37,488 bases of DNA from assembly GCA_963642145.1 (NCBI GenBank), contig CAVIFU010000013.1, forward strand, positions 1 through 37,488, in the 5' to 3' direction. The DNA comes from Stercoripulliclostridium_A sp963642145. GTDB lineage: Bacteria; Bacillota; Clostridia; Christensenellales; DTU072. A program made the translations under genes and the position numbers. Each line of letters starts with the position of its first letter. Positions within the stretch are counted from its first letter, which is position 1. Of this stretch, positions 26,801 through 34,466 are shown one piece after another. The notes under the pieces were generated by a model. It saw only the letters and a program-made list of their open reading frames with translations. It did not search any database and was not told the DNA's origin.

Positions 26801-28258
26801 ACCGGCAAGATCGCAGTCAAAATAGAGCGTATCCGTTCCGCTACCGCCCGCATAATTGAATGCGAGATTGTTTATGGACGTATCGTCTACAAATCCTTTT
26901 ATCGTTATTTCGTCTGTCTTGACGCCCGACGCAAAATGCACCGGTTCCGAAAACCGCACCGACAAACGCAACTTCTTGTTGTCCGTATTCGTGATGTTGT
27001 CGAGGTATGTGCTTTGTACGGTGGGAGCGTTGTTGTCGTAAAGCTCGCTGTCTATACGCATGCCGGAAAATACCATTTTCCAAGTCGAATCGCGCGTTAT
27101 GTGGAGAGTGACGCTTTCGCCGTTACCCTTGTACACCTTGCCCCCGACAGATGAGAAACCGTAACTTGAAACGCGGCTGTACATCGGATCGTTCGTGTTG
27201 TATATGGTATAACCGGTAAGCTCCGAATTTTCCTCTATGTGATACCTGTAACTATCGTTACCGCCGTGCGCATACGCCGTTTCGCCGAACAAAATCGGCG
27301 CGCCACTACTCTTGGGGTCCCAATAATTTGCGGAATAATAAATCTTGCCGTTTTCGGCGTCCTTGAGCGTAAGCGTCGCCTTGGTATTGACCGTGCTCCA
27401 ACCGCTCTCATACAAAACCGCCGAACCGCCGTAGTAAACATCCGCCCAGCCGTTCTTAAAGTACTTCAAAATATAGTCGTAACCGATAAGCCTATCGAAA
27501 GTTAACGAAAAATCGTAACTTTCGTTGTTATCGACCCATATTTCTTTGTTGCCGGACGGCGCCTGATAATAGATCTTATCCTTTGTATTGACGTTGCCTT
27601 CAAACCAAGCGGAAGCAAAACTGTTGCCGTAAAGGTAATCGTTGAAATACGATCCGTCGTTTTTTTGGGTGTACTCGTAATCGTAACGCGTTCTTACTCT
27701 GCAATCGAAACTATCTTTGCCTTCTTCATATTCGCTCTGCTTCTCCGAATAGAATGCGTTTGTCACAACCAACTTGTTGCCGAGTTTAGAGGAAATCGAA
27801 CACAGCACGACTTCAAAAATTCTTGTCGTACCCGTTTCGCTATTTTTACCGCTCAAAACGATGTTCGGCGCGGACGTATTTATCGTTTCAACCGTGAAAT
27901 ACTGTGTCCCGCTCGCTTTTGTGAGCGTATACGTTTGCGAATTTGCAACGTAATCGACGCCTGCGACCGCGCTCTTGTTGCGCGTAGAAACGGTCAAAGT
28001 AACTTCATCGTCGGGATTCGACACTCTGACGCCCAACTGAATTTTGCCGGTTGTGGAATCTGCCCACAGCATATCGTTCCGTTCGATAGTGTTTACCGAG
28101 AAAAAGTGGATATATGTTATAGCCGACTGCTCGGTACCGACGGCATCCGCCGAGGCTACGCTCGGATAGCCGTCAACGTTCATCGCGCAAACCGAAAGTG
28201 CCGCGACCAAAATCAACAATATACTCAGAGTTGTTATTTTTACAATCGATTTTCTCAT
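20804..28258 (-). CDS. Giant 2484-residue cell-surface protein with Ig-like repeats
   Basis: A signal peptide (about residues 1-38, ending near SVASADA) precedes a huge extracellular region, then a membrane helix (about 2455-2477) and the basic tail FRKRSRIE. There is no LPxTG-type sorting motif, so anchoring is by the C-terminal helix. Residues about 45-160 look like a Calx-beta domain (TVSTRNKSAVAGVDY). The rest is many beta-sandwich repeats. From about 1400 on, a repeating unit ends in D-x-YGN or D-x-x-GN strings (VEDLYGNVY, VNDIYGNIS, ISDSYGNSA, FKDIYGNKT), as in bacterial Ig-like adhesin stalks. It lies between virD4-like and pilin-like genes at 15- and 50-base gaps, so it belongs to the system, perhaps as the adhesin that contacts target cells. 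Confidence 0.85.
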   Translation of the reverse strand: MRKSIVKITTLSILLILVAALSVCAMNVDGYPSVASADAVGTEQSAITYIHFFSVNTIERNDMLWADSTTGKIQLGVRVSNPDDEVTLTVSTRNKSAVAGVDYVANSQTYTLTKASGTQYFTVETINTSAPNIVLSGKNSETGTTRIFEVVLCSISSKLGNKLVVTNAFYSEKQSEYEEGKDSFDCRVRTRYDYEYTQKNDGSYFNDYLYGNSFASAWFEGNVNTKDKIYYQAPSGNKEIWVDNNESYDFSLTFDRLIGYDYILKYFKNGWADVYYGGSAVLYESGWSTVNTKATLTLKDAENGKIYYSANYWDPKSSGAPILFGETAYAHGGNDSYRYHIEENSELTGYTIYNTNDPMYSRVSSYGFSSVGGKVYKGNGESVTLHITRDSTWKMVFSGMRIDSELYDNNAPTVQSTYLDNITNTDNKKLRLSVRFSEPVHFASGVKTDEITIKGFVDDTSINNLAFNYAGGSGTDTLYFDCDLAGYEKTFSKVSSIKIEKDALKNALGGKVCDYAYNFALSNNIADFSDFNAVTFDGLGIDMRTPTVTLSPKVDTAVSKSHTVTISVSDIAESGATLYYTWVKASDVGDDADKYAPTTYANYNTSSPTGLTVEGANFDGEYYLYVKARSAYGKETVVHSGQLSFDNTPVAFESVDGGNSDTALSERKFTIIVKGNVSDLKTLTMSYRQEDVTEWTPVTLVGDKSTLSFTYYTEKDVSSAICTVKANDADGITLGMGDDESKRFYFKFVTIDNAGNEATFETIDSLLFDTSERCKLSLTIEGTPYAVFDNVSTPSTTITDSGNEYKNTYQAEGFTLTFDGGTSGGDLKLALLKLGSQDVTENAGTYFDVDASGAMLKMTYKRKNGSDYFVGGYYTIQLQAAEDKASDIYTFYLMGDSDEVGGYEALVADKLITNKVWMLSGASYYYWSSSNVIGKTSQYNTLNNPLAFSSSDKAKEYVRFMELQDLSIVKITKDNADIINGKGTEYDRKANGENTVAKEGQTWIRYKSATWDQSDDPKNWNLYFYSDSEVSVIDTDALSTNLNNAVNAVVDKIMTHGSYVYLVEEDLLNARKVPVLSSTRVRIADQSATETMTGVPFAAISSSSTTKYISFSGDDGVYGSQYTTTSGESYPFAVQKCSSSDYTSVHYKAHDGSEYVELNVSGTYYLKDLIKGTGIFDIVERDENGVRAYSVYIDNSSPDITFTFVNPENPDGKQIKIQDGGTILSYNVKAFTIDSILDADSCAYVAIYNWGGSLKYAKHASELGDISLSDGRYIVNVYDRSGNGYGFTLRISSADLAEACSVTTQENSYIQFVCKYDKDEIYRFEIRLDNVPVATSTDALKGNAITFRDGGEYYFYVEDLYGNVYEETVTFTREAPEVIWCIEEDGQFVKVGDDKMGLLKTRLNESEFLITARSKVSFRFQSGAGIDYEFITGKGTLRTVGSYKEVVIDQTDNWQVKVYYGDYTSLYTIYSGKSDTSAPTIAVTTNRATYTYKDETDEIIEQYFAEHKNIKKDDVINLQDVSFEQTSITAQTVSSGETVMGGMVYVRVSDTSGLYKWSYTYNGTTKDYTENFPDKVTFGKEGEYKIVAIDKLGNQSEFSFTIDRAEYAEISVDNLSGIRSALGKKNIIATLEGAGSFAFVLDGEYFKLSTNGNNLVRTTLIAAKDSSSFKIDDHRELKDQPQLVIKTETTITEQLTSTAVIIDENDSRTVSAHLKDGVVHLAITLKDRVEGEAHKASVQLRVESDIITDIKYTETTLSDEMEYLDYSYEGDDGTTKSGKLKSTLYINKEFAVSLPESELVNERTSYSVYFSEDGKNYGEPSFFDKSESQKFSKQGYYKFEVNDIYGNISVAEVVLSKNIASNGTVKYEDGTEITYGVDFDDTFYSNYAFSLRIGKDVKYAVQKDGEAFDEYGKVEKDGYVTVSVLGDGSYVFTISDSYGNSAKKNVEIKKRTLTYSDGWLTGFNDKALKKSEGYTNSQVSFDKDKLSNNEVKFISVTLGARSVVVYDKTPSKDIDELDDYRVGAYGDGTYEIVFKDIYGNKTVKQIHYKSTSPLGASRTTRSMEKTNYTLTDDVLENGIWSNKNISLSSTASVFEFSVNGQRRDLPFSVDFTSESGSGKIEYKIEYLDEYGFEYEFTCVLYRANVEIDASGMSVKDGMTRGAVVITFDESNTARITVNGTDKGEYKSGTRYSTDGSYIISVYDRAGNVAKYSVKRDSVAEYCFYTNNIDNRLTSGEITNESAVNFAPLNNDSVSYYTVYRDGKEVDYDSKTFAESGKWEIVLADAVGNKDYFCFYIVTHAYVSFTYDTPTGYKITQMTCDAGAGKTDWIDAVDDKDDHSFVSFEESGKYEVVMTSDITGKTSGFSITIDKSVPEIKLDGATNGEVTKKDVKISGYEAGDTVYVYRDGKLVKETKVTSSSETTEITEKGKYKVVVVNEAGGTSEVEFERVYTANVATTALIIAAVLVVVIGLFVGLLFRKRSRIE

Positions 28259-28273
28259 GCGCCTATCCTTATA

Positions 28274-30658
28274 TTAAGACAGTCTTTCGAGTGCCGCAAA
28301 GATGTCTTTTTCGCTCAATTCGGGATGCTCTTTCCTGAATTTGAACCACTGTTCCAGCCATTGTTTGTTGCTTTCGTTGCCCAAGACGTCATCTTTGACG
28401 TCTGCCTTTTCGACGTTTTCGTTCGCGGGAGAAGTCGTTTCAGCAGATTCTTCCGCGGTCAATTCCGTCTTGGTCGTCACGCCGCCGTCTTCGCTTTGTC
28501 CGAACACGATGTCATTGCGCTTTTGCGCGTCATAAAAGACGGCGTCTTCGTCAAAATACCTCTCGGCAAGGAAGGACGTGTCCATTGTGCCCGTCTTGTA
28601 GAGCGGAACTTTGAAACTCGGAGTAAAGTAACTCCTGAACGGATAATTGCCGAACGTCACTATGACGGAATGCCCGATATCGCTTCCGTGGTTGAGCCTT
28701 TGAAGCTCGCTCGGATAAATGAGCGGTCTCACCTGCGTTTGCGTGGAGACGTTCACGGCTTTGTCGAGGTCCGTACCGCTCGTAGATCTCGTGACGACCG
28801 TCACGTTACCGCAAAGCTCCGAGAATTCCTTGCAAGTGGCAAGATCGTTAGACCCTATAAACATCTTGATGCCGCAATTGCCCTTGATGATGTCCGCTAC
28901 CCTGTCGCCGTAGACGTTGTTGAGTTGCGAGTAGGATTGCACTATCATGTTGAACCATATTTTGCGACTTCTGCCGACGGTTATCATCTTGTCGAAATTC
29001 TCGATCTTAGGCATGTTGCCGAATTCGTCGAGGATGTAGTAGACGTTACGCGGTAAGGTGAGATCGGCGTTTGCCGAAGCGACTTTAATCAGCTGTTTAT
29101 ACAAATTGAGCACGAAAATGCCTGCCAAATTGTGCCTCGTTGTCTTTTCGTCCGGTATTTTGAGGAAAAGCGCCGTCGGTTTTTTTGCAAGGTCTTCGGG
29201 CGCAAAATCCGATGAGGAAGTCAGCGCGCATATACCGGCGTCGTTGAAAAGAGTCAACTTCTCGTACACGACGGACATATAGGAAGCTCGAGTGGACTCG
29301 GCGGCGTCGCAAACCTGCTTGGAAAGCGAATATGCCTTGGATAAAGGACTTCTGCCTGCAAAATATCTGCGCAATTGCAGATAATCGTCGGATGAATTTT
29401 GCAAAATCTTTGTGAGGTTGAAGAAATTGTATTTTTCTTTTGTCATGCCGAGGTTGGCTTCCTCGCTGTCTTCGAGCATGGCAAGAAGAGTGGCAAGAGT
29501 AATGCTCCGCGCCCCCTTTTCCCACATGGGATCGCGCTCGTTTTCGATGGGAATGAGGATAGATACGAGGTCGTTGAGGTCCTCGTATACTTCGTCATAC
29601 GTCTTACGTTTGAATACCTTTATCGCGTTCACGAGGTCGCCGTATTCCGAATACGCGCGTCCTTCGAACTCATACCATACGTCTTTGCCCTCGAAAGTTT
29701 CGCTTGCGCTACCCTTGGGCATATTCGGATCGAGCGCGTCCTTGTGGAGATACGCGTTGTTGTGGGCGTCGGCATACTTTTGGTAATTGTCCCAGATCGC
29801 GTCAAGCGGATTCCAACGATACGAAGTATAAGTATCTCTCAAATCTATGACTTTGACGTCGTATCCCCTCTCCGTAAGGTATGCCGAGTGGAGATTGAAA
29901 AGCTCTCCCTTGGGATCGGTCATGACCATGGACGAGCCTGCCTTGGTGGAAGCGAGAATTTGTATCATGGGGCTGACGAACGTCGTCGTTTTGCCCGAGC
30001 CCGTCGCGCCGATGATAATCGAATGGCAGGGCGAATTGAAAGAGACTTCCTCATCCGTGCCCTTTTTGTTGAGTTGCGCCATCACCGGAACGCCGTCCTT
30101 TTCGACTTGATTGAGTTGAGAATAGCGGTAGTTTTTGAAAACTTTTTGCTTCTCCTCTTTGGTCATCCAACGGGAGTTCTCGAGGTTTGCTTCGATACTG
30201 TTGATTTTCCCTTTGCCGATCAAACCGCTTGTCCTTGCAAAACGCAACAGTTCTCGGTCGAATACTCCGCAATATAGCGCCACAAACCCCACAAAGAATC
30301 CGAGCGCCACGCCGAAATAAAGCCAGTCCCAGTCAAGTATGGACCTGACGCACACGCCCCAAGCTATTTGCCCGATATTCCAATCGCTCTTGATAAAGGC
30401 ATAGAACACGAACGCCAACGACAGCGCAACCAAAAGCGACACGGATAGGAAAAACAACCACTCCTGCGCCTTGCCGCTGCAAAACTTATTCGAGAACAGG
30501 ACGTTGGCAAACAACATCAACAGCACAAACAACGAAACTTCGCATTTAATGTATGCGCCGAAAGTCAGATTGCTGTGCAACGCGCCCAAAACGACAACGT
30601 TTGAGATCACGAGATTTATAAGTGTTATCAGTCCTATTGCGCCGATTTTTTTCTTCAT
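28274..30658 (-). CDS. virD4: VirD4/TraG-family coupling ATPase
   Basis: A 794-residue type IV coupling protein, the receptor that delivers substrates to the secretion channel. Four hydrophobic helices occupy about residues 8-130. The P-loop is IIIGATGSGKTTTFVSP (about 215-231), followed by the family string MVMTDPKGELF. The Walker B is YYILDEFGNMPKI (about 538-550), followed by GRSRKIWFNMIVQSYSQL. The C-terminal ~80 residues are acidic and Glu/Ala/Thr-rich and could be a substrate-docking extension. A GAGG site precedes the start. It lies between an MBG lipoprotein and the giant surface protein. A coupling protein normally partners a relaxase in conjugation, but no relaxase is present here, so protein substrates are possible. 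Confidence 0.94.
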   Translation of the reverse strand: MKKKIGAIGLITLINLVISNVVVLGALHSNLTFGAYIKCEVSLFVLLMLFANVLFSNKFCSGKAQEWLFFLSVSLLVALSLAFVFYAFIKSDWNIGQIAWGVCVRSILDWDWLYFGVALGFFVGFVALYCGVFDRELLRFARTSGLIGKGKINSIEANLENSRWMTKEEKQKVFKNYRYSQLNQVEKDGVPVMAQLNKKGTDEEVSFNSPCHSIIIGATGSGKTTTFVSPMIQILASTKAGSSMVMTDPKGELFNLHSAYLTERGYDVKVIDLRDTYTSYRWNPLDAIWDNYQKYADAHNNAYLHKDALDPNMPKGSASETFEGKDVWYEFEGRAYSEYGDLVNAIKVFKRKTYDEVYEDLNDLVSILIPIENERDPMWEKGARSITLATLLAMLEDSEEANLGMTKEKYNFFNLTKILQNSSDDYLQLRRYFAGRSPLSKAYSLSKQVCDAAESTRASYMSVVYEKLTLFNDAGICALTSSSDFAPEDLAKKPTALFLKIPDEKTTRHNLAGIFVLNLYKQLIKVASANADLTLPRNVYYILDEFGNMPKIENFDKMITVGRSRKIWFNMIVQSYSQLNNVYGDRVADIIKGNCGIKMFIGSNDLATCKEFSELCGNVTVVTRSTSGTDLDKAVNVSTQTQVRPLIYPSELQRLNHGSDIGHSVIVTFGNYPFRSYFTPSFKVPLYKTGTMDTSFLAERYFDEDAVFYDAQKRNDIVFGQSEDGGVTTKTELTAEESAETTSPANENVEKADVKDDVLGNESNKQWLEQWFKFRKEHPELSEKDIFAALERLS

Positions 30659-30666
30659 ATGCGCCT

Positions 30667-32379
30667 CTACACACTCTCGGTCGACGTTGTTGCGATGAAC
30701 TTCGTGACGATTGCCGGTAAAATTTCGTAATTGGTGGTATCTTGTCCGATAAATTCGATCGTCACGTAGTACTCGCCCGCATTGCTTACGCTCGTTGCGG
30801 CGTCGTCGCCATCTTTGATATAGTTGTCTTTTTTGTCGTTCGGCATTTCTTCGAAATACTTAATGTCGTATTCGAGAGTCTTTTCTTCTACAATTCCTTT
30901 TTCCGTTACAACAAGACCTTTCGGCACGTTGTCCAAAACCGCACGCATCACGCCGTCCTTTTCTTCACACGCGACGGTCAATTTCGAAGTGTCGTATTTG
31001 AGTTTGTTTATCGTCAGTGTTGCGGTGAGTTCCACGCCCATATAATTGTCGTTTTCGTAAATAAGTGAGAGCTCATACTTGTATGTTCCGCAATCGGATA
31101 CTTCTTGAACGTACTCTCCTTCCTTGTCGTTATCTACATAGAGGATCTCGCCTTTGGCGTTTGTAAAGCTGTGCGAGTGTTCCTTCCAGCCTTTGGGCAA
31201 TGTCGGAATAGTTATCGTATGCCCTTTGCCGTCGTAATCCACTTCCATGCTGTCCAGAACGAGCCCGCTCGACGCCACGTCGAATACGGCAGGTTCTATC
31301 ACGAGTCTTGCCGTCATCGGCGCAATCGTCTCATAATTTGCGTCGCCTGATTTGAAGTTTGCCGTAAATCTGTAAGTGCCGGCGTCGGAAATCTGCGTAC
31401 CGTCAATATCTTCGTATTCGTCGAGACCTTTTTCTTTTTCGACGGTATAGCTCACGCTCACCCCGGACGGAAGCCCCGAAGCTTCGATGGTATGCGCTTT
31501 GCCGTCATAAGTTACCGTGTCGCCGACAAACGTGATTTTCGAAGAATCGTATTGTTTCTTCTCTATCGTCAACGTCGCTTCCATATCCTCGATTTGCTCA
31601 TAGTTTGCGCCGTCACCCGAAAATCTCGCCGTTACTTTGTAGGTGCCGGCGTTTGTTTTTTTGTTCGCGCCGTCCGCGCCGGATTTGTCGACATACTTCA
31701 CGCTTACGCCCTCGGGAAGACTGCCGGAAACCGCAATCGAGTGTTCCTTGCCGTCATACACGACGCTGTCGCCGACAAACTCAACGGCAGACATATCATA
31801 TTTCGCCTTGGCAATTTTCACCGTCGCGGTGAGCGTCTTCGTGACGTAGTCCTTACGCGAGACGATGGCGGTTACTTCATAACTGCCGGCATTGACAAAC
31901 GAGTTACCGTTTCTGTAGTAAACGACGGTGCCTTCGGGATAATTATCAAAAACTTCTGCGGTAACGCTTTTGCCGGTGTAAACGGCGCTTATTACGCTTT
32001 CTCCGGTACTTTCATCGATAACGGAATTCGCGAAATGCAAATCTTCAAATTCATACAAACAGACTTTGAGCGTAAACTCACATGTCTTTTTGCTGTACGT
32101 CGCGGTAAGCGTATGCGTGCCGCTTGTAAAAAATTTTATGTTGTCCTCGCTCGAAAGCATATTCTTCTCGAGAGGAACTTCCGTTTTGTTCCCGGCTTTG
32201 GAGACAGCTTCAACCGTAAAATCGGAATAGTCGAAATTGCCGACGAGAATCTCGCTCGGTCCGTGCACGGAAATCGATTCGACTTCGTCACGAGAACAGG
32301 AAACAAGCGCTCCCGCGCAAACGAAGCACAACATAATCGCCAAAATAACGCAATGTACAAAGTATTTTTTTCGCTTCAT
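30667..32379 (-). CDS. MBG-repeat lipoprotein heading the secretion-like operon
   Basis: A 570-residue lipoprotein. The signal peptide ends in LVSC with the lipidated Cys at about residue 28. An Ig-like domain follows (about 34-107), then about five MBG-type modules (from about 108, 186, 276, 366 and 456). Each module carries a YDGK-H-type string (VVYDGKEHSIAVSG, VTYDGKAHTIEASG, VDYDGKGHTITIP), a GVSVSYT-type strand and an NAGTYKVTA-type end. This is an extracellular stalk-like protein. AAAGGAG lies three bases before the ATG. It is the first gene after the operon promoter, eight bases from the coupling ATPase gene. The 834-residue lipoprotein at 2422-4926 uses the same modules. Confidence 0.88.
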   Translation of the reverse strand: MKRKKYFVHCVILAIMLCFVCAGALVSCSRDEVESISVHGPSEILVGNFDYSDFTVEAVSKAGNKTEVPLEKNMLSSEDNIKFFTSGTHTLTATYSKKTCEFTLKVCLYEFEDLHFANSVIDESTGESVISAVYTGKSVTAEVFDNYPEGTVVYYRNGNSFVNAGSYEVTAIVSRKDYVTKTLTATVKIAKAKYDMSAVEFVGDSVVYDGKEHSIAVSGSLPEGVSVKYVDKSGADGANKKTNAGTYKVTARFSGDGANYEQIEDMEATLTIEKKQYDSSKITFVGDTVTYDGKAHTIEASGLPSGVSVSYTVEKEKGLDEYEDIDGTQISDAGTYRFTANFKSGDANYETIAPMTARLVIEPAVFDVASSGLVLDSMEVDYDGKGHTITIPTLPKGWKEHSHSFTNAKGEILYVDNDKEGEYVQEVSDCGTYKYELSLIYENDNYMGVELTATLTINKLKYDTSKLTVACEEKDGVMRAVLDNVPKGLVVTEKGIVEEKTLEYDIKYFEEMPNDKKDNYIKDGDDAATSVSNAGEYYVTIEFIGQDTTNYEILPAIVTKFIATTSTESV

Positions 32380-32397
32380 AGTCTCCTTTGTGACCGT

Positions 32398-32442
32398 CTT
32401 GCGCTTCCGACATTCTCAGGCTCAAACGCAAGCCGCTCTGAG
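32398..32442 (-). promoter_or_regulatory. Possible pseudoknot in the operon leader
   Basis: Within the ~90-base 5' leader two stems interleave: CTTGCG (32398-32403) with CGCAAG (32427-32432), and CTCAG (32415-32419) with CTGAG (32438-32442). The pairs cannot nest, so they would form an H-type pseudoknot or two exclusive folds just before the ribosome site. No known riboswitch is recognised. Confidence 0.3.
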
Positions 32443-32476
32443 CGATTTTGATACAATACAGCATCATTTTAATTAT

Positions 32477-32504
32477 GATATAGCAAGATGAGCGTTTTTG
32501 TCAA
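32477..32504 (-). promoter_or_regulatory. Promoter of the secretion-like operon
   Basis: TTGACA (32499-32504), 16-base spacer ending TGC, TATATC (32477-32482). A consensus -35 with an extended but imperfect -10, about 98 bases before the first start codon. It is the only good promoter upstream of the gene train, and looks like a housekeeping-sigma promoter and not an ECF one. Confidence 0.65.
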
Positions 32505-32595
32505 TTTAATGGAATAATTTAGTTATATCGGCAGAGTAAAATTTTGATAAAAAGTTGTTTTTTCTTACCTTTCGTACCGTCTGATTTTGCCGATA

Positions 32596-32626
32596 AAAAA
32601 CGAGGCGACTACCTCGCCTCGTTTTT
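32596..32626 (-). terminator. Terminator of the alanyl-tRNA synthetase gene
   Basis: A 13-bp stem AAAAACGAGGCGA/TCGCCTCGTTTTT with a five-base loop, about 33 bases beyond the stop codon. Its presence shows that the short alaS is a complete gene with nothing missing downstream. Confidence 0.92.
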
Positions 32627-32658
32627 AATTACGTTTGAATGCCGCATGCTTACGTCGA

Positions 32659-34431
32659 CTATTTAACAAGGATTGCCTTGATTCTTCTGACGCCTGCGGA
32701 AGAGCTTTGCTCTTTGACGATCTCGAATTTGCCGAGGTCGCCGGTATTGTTCGCGTGAGGTCCGCCGCAAATTTCTTTGCTGAATTCGCCCATGGTGTAG
32801 ACTTTGACAACGTCGCCGTAACGATCGCCGAATACGCCTATCGCGCCGCTCTTACGCGCGTCGTCCACGCTCATTTCTTCACAAGTGACGTCCACTTTGG
32901 CGTTAATGGCGCGGTTGACTTCCGCTTCTACCGCTTTGAGCTCGTCAGGAGTCAGAGGACGGTCGAAGTTAAAGTCTACGCGGAGTCTTTCGGGCGTGAT
33001 GTTGGAGCCCTTTTGCATGATTGTCGGGTCGTTGAGCACTCTGCGCAACGAGGCAAGCAAGAGGTGCGTTGCGGTGTGGAGGTGCGTCGTAGCTTCGCTG
33101 CTATCCGCCAAACCGCCCTTGAACTTCTGTTCGGCGCCGGCTTTGGATTTTTGTTGATGCTCGTTGTAGCACTTCTCGTAGCCTTCCAAGTCTACCTCTA
33201 TCCCGTTGTCCTTGGCAAGTTCCAAGGTCATTTCGATGGGGAATCCGAATGTGTCGTACAGACGGAAAGCCGCTTTGCCGCTCATGCGGTTGTTTTGGAT
33301 ATATTTGAGGAGCTTCTCGAATTCTTTCAGCCCTTGTTGAAGGGTGGTATCGAATTTTTTGATTTCCTTGTCGAGTTCGGTAATAATCTTCTCCGAATTG
33401 ATTTGGAGCTCCGTATAGACGTCGGCGTAGATATCGATGTACGCCTTGGCGCAATCGATAAGCGTTTCGGGCGCGATTTCCAAAAGTCTTGCATACCTTA
33501 CCGCGCGACGGATAAGCCTCCTCAGGATGTAACCTTGGTCAACGTTGGAGGGAACAACTCCCTTCTCGTCGCCGAGCATGAACGTTGCGGTGCGGATATG
33601 GTCGGCTATTACGCGCATGGCTTTCAGATCGGCTCCTACCGCCTCTTTGCCGCTGACTTCTTTGAGTAGATCCATAACGGGCTTGAAGACGTCGGTTTCG
33701 TATACGGAATCATAGCCGTTGAGCATGGCTATGGTTCTCTCGAGCCCCATGCCGGTATCTACGTTGCGTTGGCTGAGGGGAGAATATGTGCCGTCGGCGT
33801 TCTTGTAGAACTCCATGAATACATTGTTCCAAATTTCCACATATTTACCGCAATCGCAAGCGGGAGAGCACTCGGGCGAGCAATCGGGTACGTCGCGCAC
33901 GATGAATATCTCGGTGTCGGAACCGCAAGGACCGGTAGCGCCCGCTATCCACCAATTGTTTTTCTTGGGAAGATAGAATATTCTGTCGCGAGAAATACCG
34001 AGTTCCGCCCAGCGGTTTGCGCTGACTTCGTCGCGGGGGCAATCGTCATCGCCTGCGAATACCGAAACTGCCAACTTCTCGGGAGCAATGCCGAGCTCTT
34101 TGGTAAGGAACTCGTAAGACCAGCCGATGCTTTCGTATTTGAAGTAGTCGCCGAGAGACCAGTTGCCGAGCATTTCGAAGAACGTGCAGTGGGTTGCGTC
34201 GCCGACTTCATCGATGTCGCCTGTGCGCACGCATTTTTGCACGTCTGTCAGACGATGACCCGCGGGGTGCTTTGCGCCCAAAAGGTACGGCACGAGGGGG
34301 TGCATCCCGGCAGTGGTGAACAATACCGTCGGATCGTTATCGGGTATAAGCGACGCACTCGGAATAACGGCGTGTCCGCGCTCTTTGAAAAACTCAAGAT
34401 ATTTTTTCCTTAATTCTTTGGCAGTTAGCAT
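32659..34431 (-). CDS. alaS: Alanyl-tRNA synthetase, unusually short form
   Basis: A 590-residue class II synthetase that charges tRNA-Ala with alanine. The N-terminal catalytic domain is intact (ELRKKYLEFFKERGH, TTAGMHPLVPYLLG, RNVDTGMGLERTIAMLNG), as is the tRNA-recognition helical region to about residue 410 (RLYDTFGFPIEMTLELAKDNG). The editing-domain zinc/active-site motifs are present as HTATH (about 450) and CGGPH (about 553). Usual bacterial enzymes run about 870 residues. Here the beta-barrel segment between the helical region and HTATH (roughly 100 residues) is missing, and the protein stops at AGVRRIKAILVK, exactly where the C-Ala oligomerisation domain would begin. GGAGG lies about seven bases before the ATG. 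A clean terminator follows, so truncation by mutation is unlikely. Confidence 0.96.
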   Translation of the reverse strand: MLTAKELRKKYLEFFKERGHAVIPSASLIPDNDPTVLFTTAGMHPLVPYLLGAKHPAGHRLTDVQKCVRTGDIDEVGDATHCTFFEMLGNWSLGDYFKYESIGWSYEFLTKELGIAPEKLAVSVFAGDDDCPRDEVSANRWAELGISRDRIFYLPKKNNWWIAGATGPCGSDTEIFIVRDVPDCSPECSPACDCGKYVEIWNNVFMEFYKNADGTYSPLSQRNVDTGMGLERTIAMLNGYDSVYETDVFKPVMDLLKEVSGKEAVGADLKAMRVIADHIRTATFMLGDEKGVVPSNVDQGYILRRLIRRAVRYARLLEIAPETLIDCAKAYIDIYADVYTELQINSEKIITELDKEIKKFDTTLQQGLKEFEKLLKYIQNNRMSGKAAFRLYDTFGFPIEMTLELAKDNGIEVDLEGYEKCYNEHQQKSKAGAEQKFKGGLADSSEATTHLHTATHLLLASLRRVLNDPTIMQKGSNITPERLRVDFNFDRPLTPDELKAVEAEVNRAINAKVDVTCEEMSVDDARKSGAIGVFGDRYGDVVKVYTMGEFSKEICGGPHANNTGDLGKFEIVKEQSSSAGVRRIKAILVK

Positions 34432-34466
34432 ATAACTCCTCCATGAACAATATTCAATTCCGAGAT

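Noticed and set aside
27665..29056. Plus-strand 463-codon open frame across the giant protein and coupling ATPase genes
   Set aside because: It runs antisense to two well-supported genes, crosses their boundary, and has no family features.
10763..32379. Ordinary integrative conjugative element
   Set aside because: No relaxase, integrase, excisionase, replication or att pair is seen within the gene train. It cannot be excluded that they lie outside the window, so this is a provisional rejection.
32659..34431. Short alaS as a frameshifted or truncated gene
   Set aside because: A perfect terminator lies just after the stop, no C-Ala coding sequence remains downstream, and the missing beta-barrel is an internal loss, so this is a natural short form.
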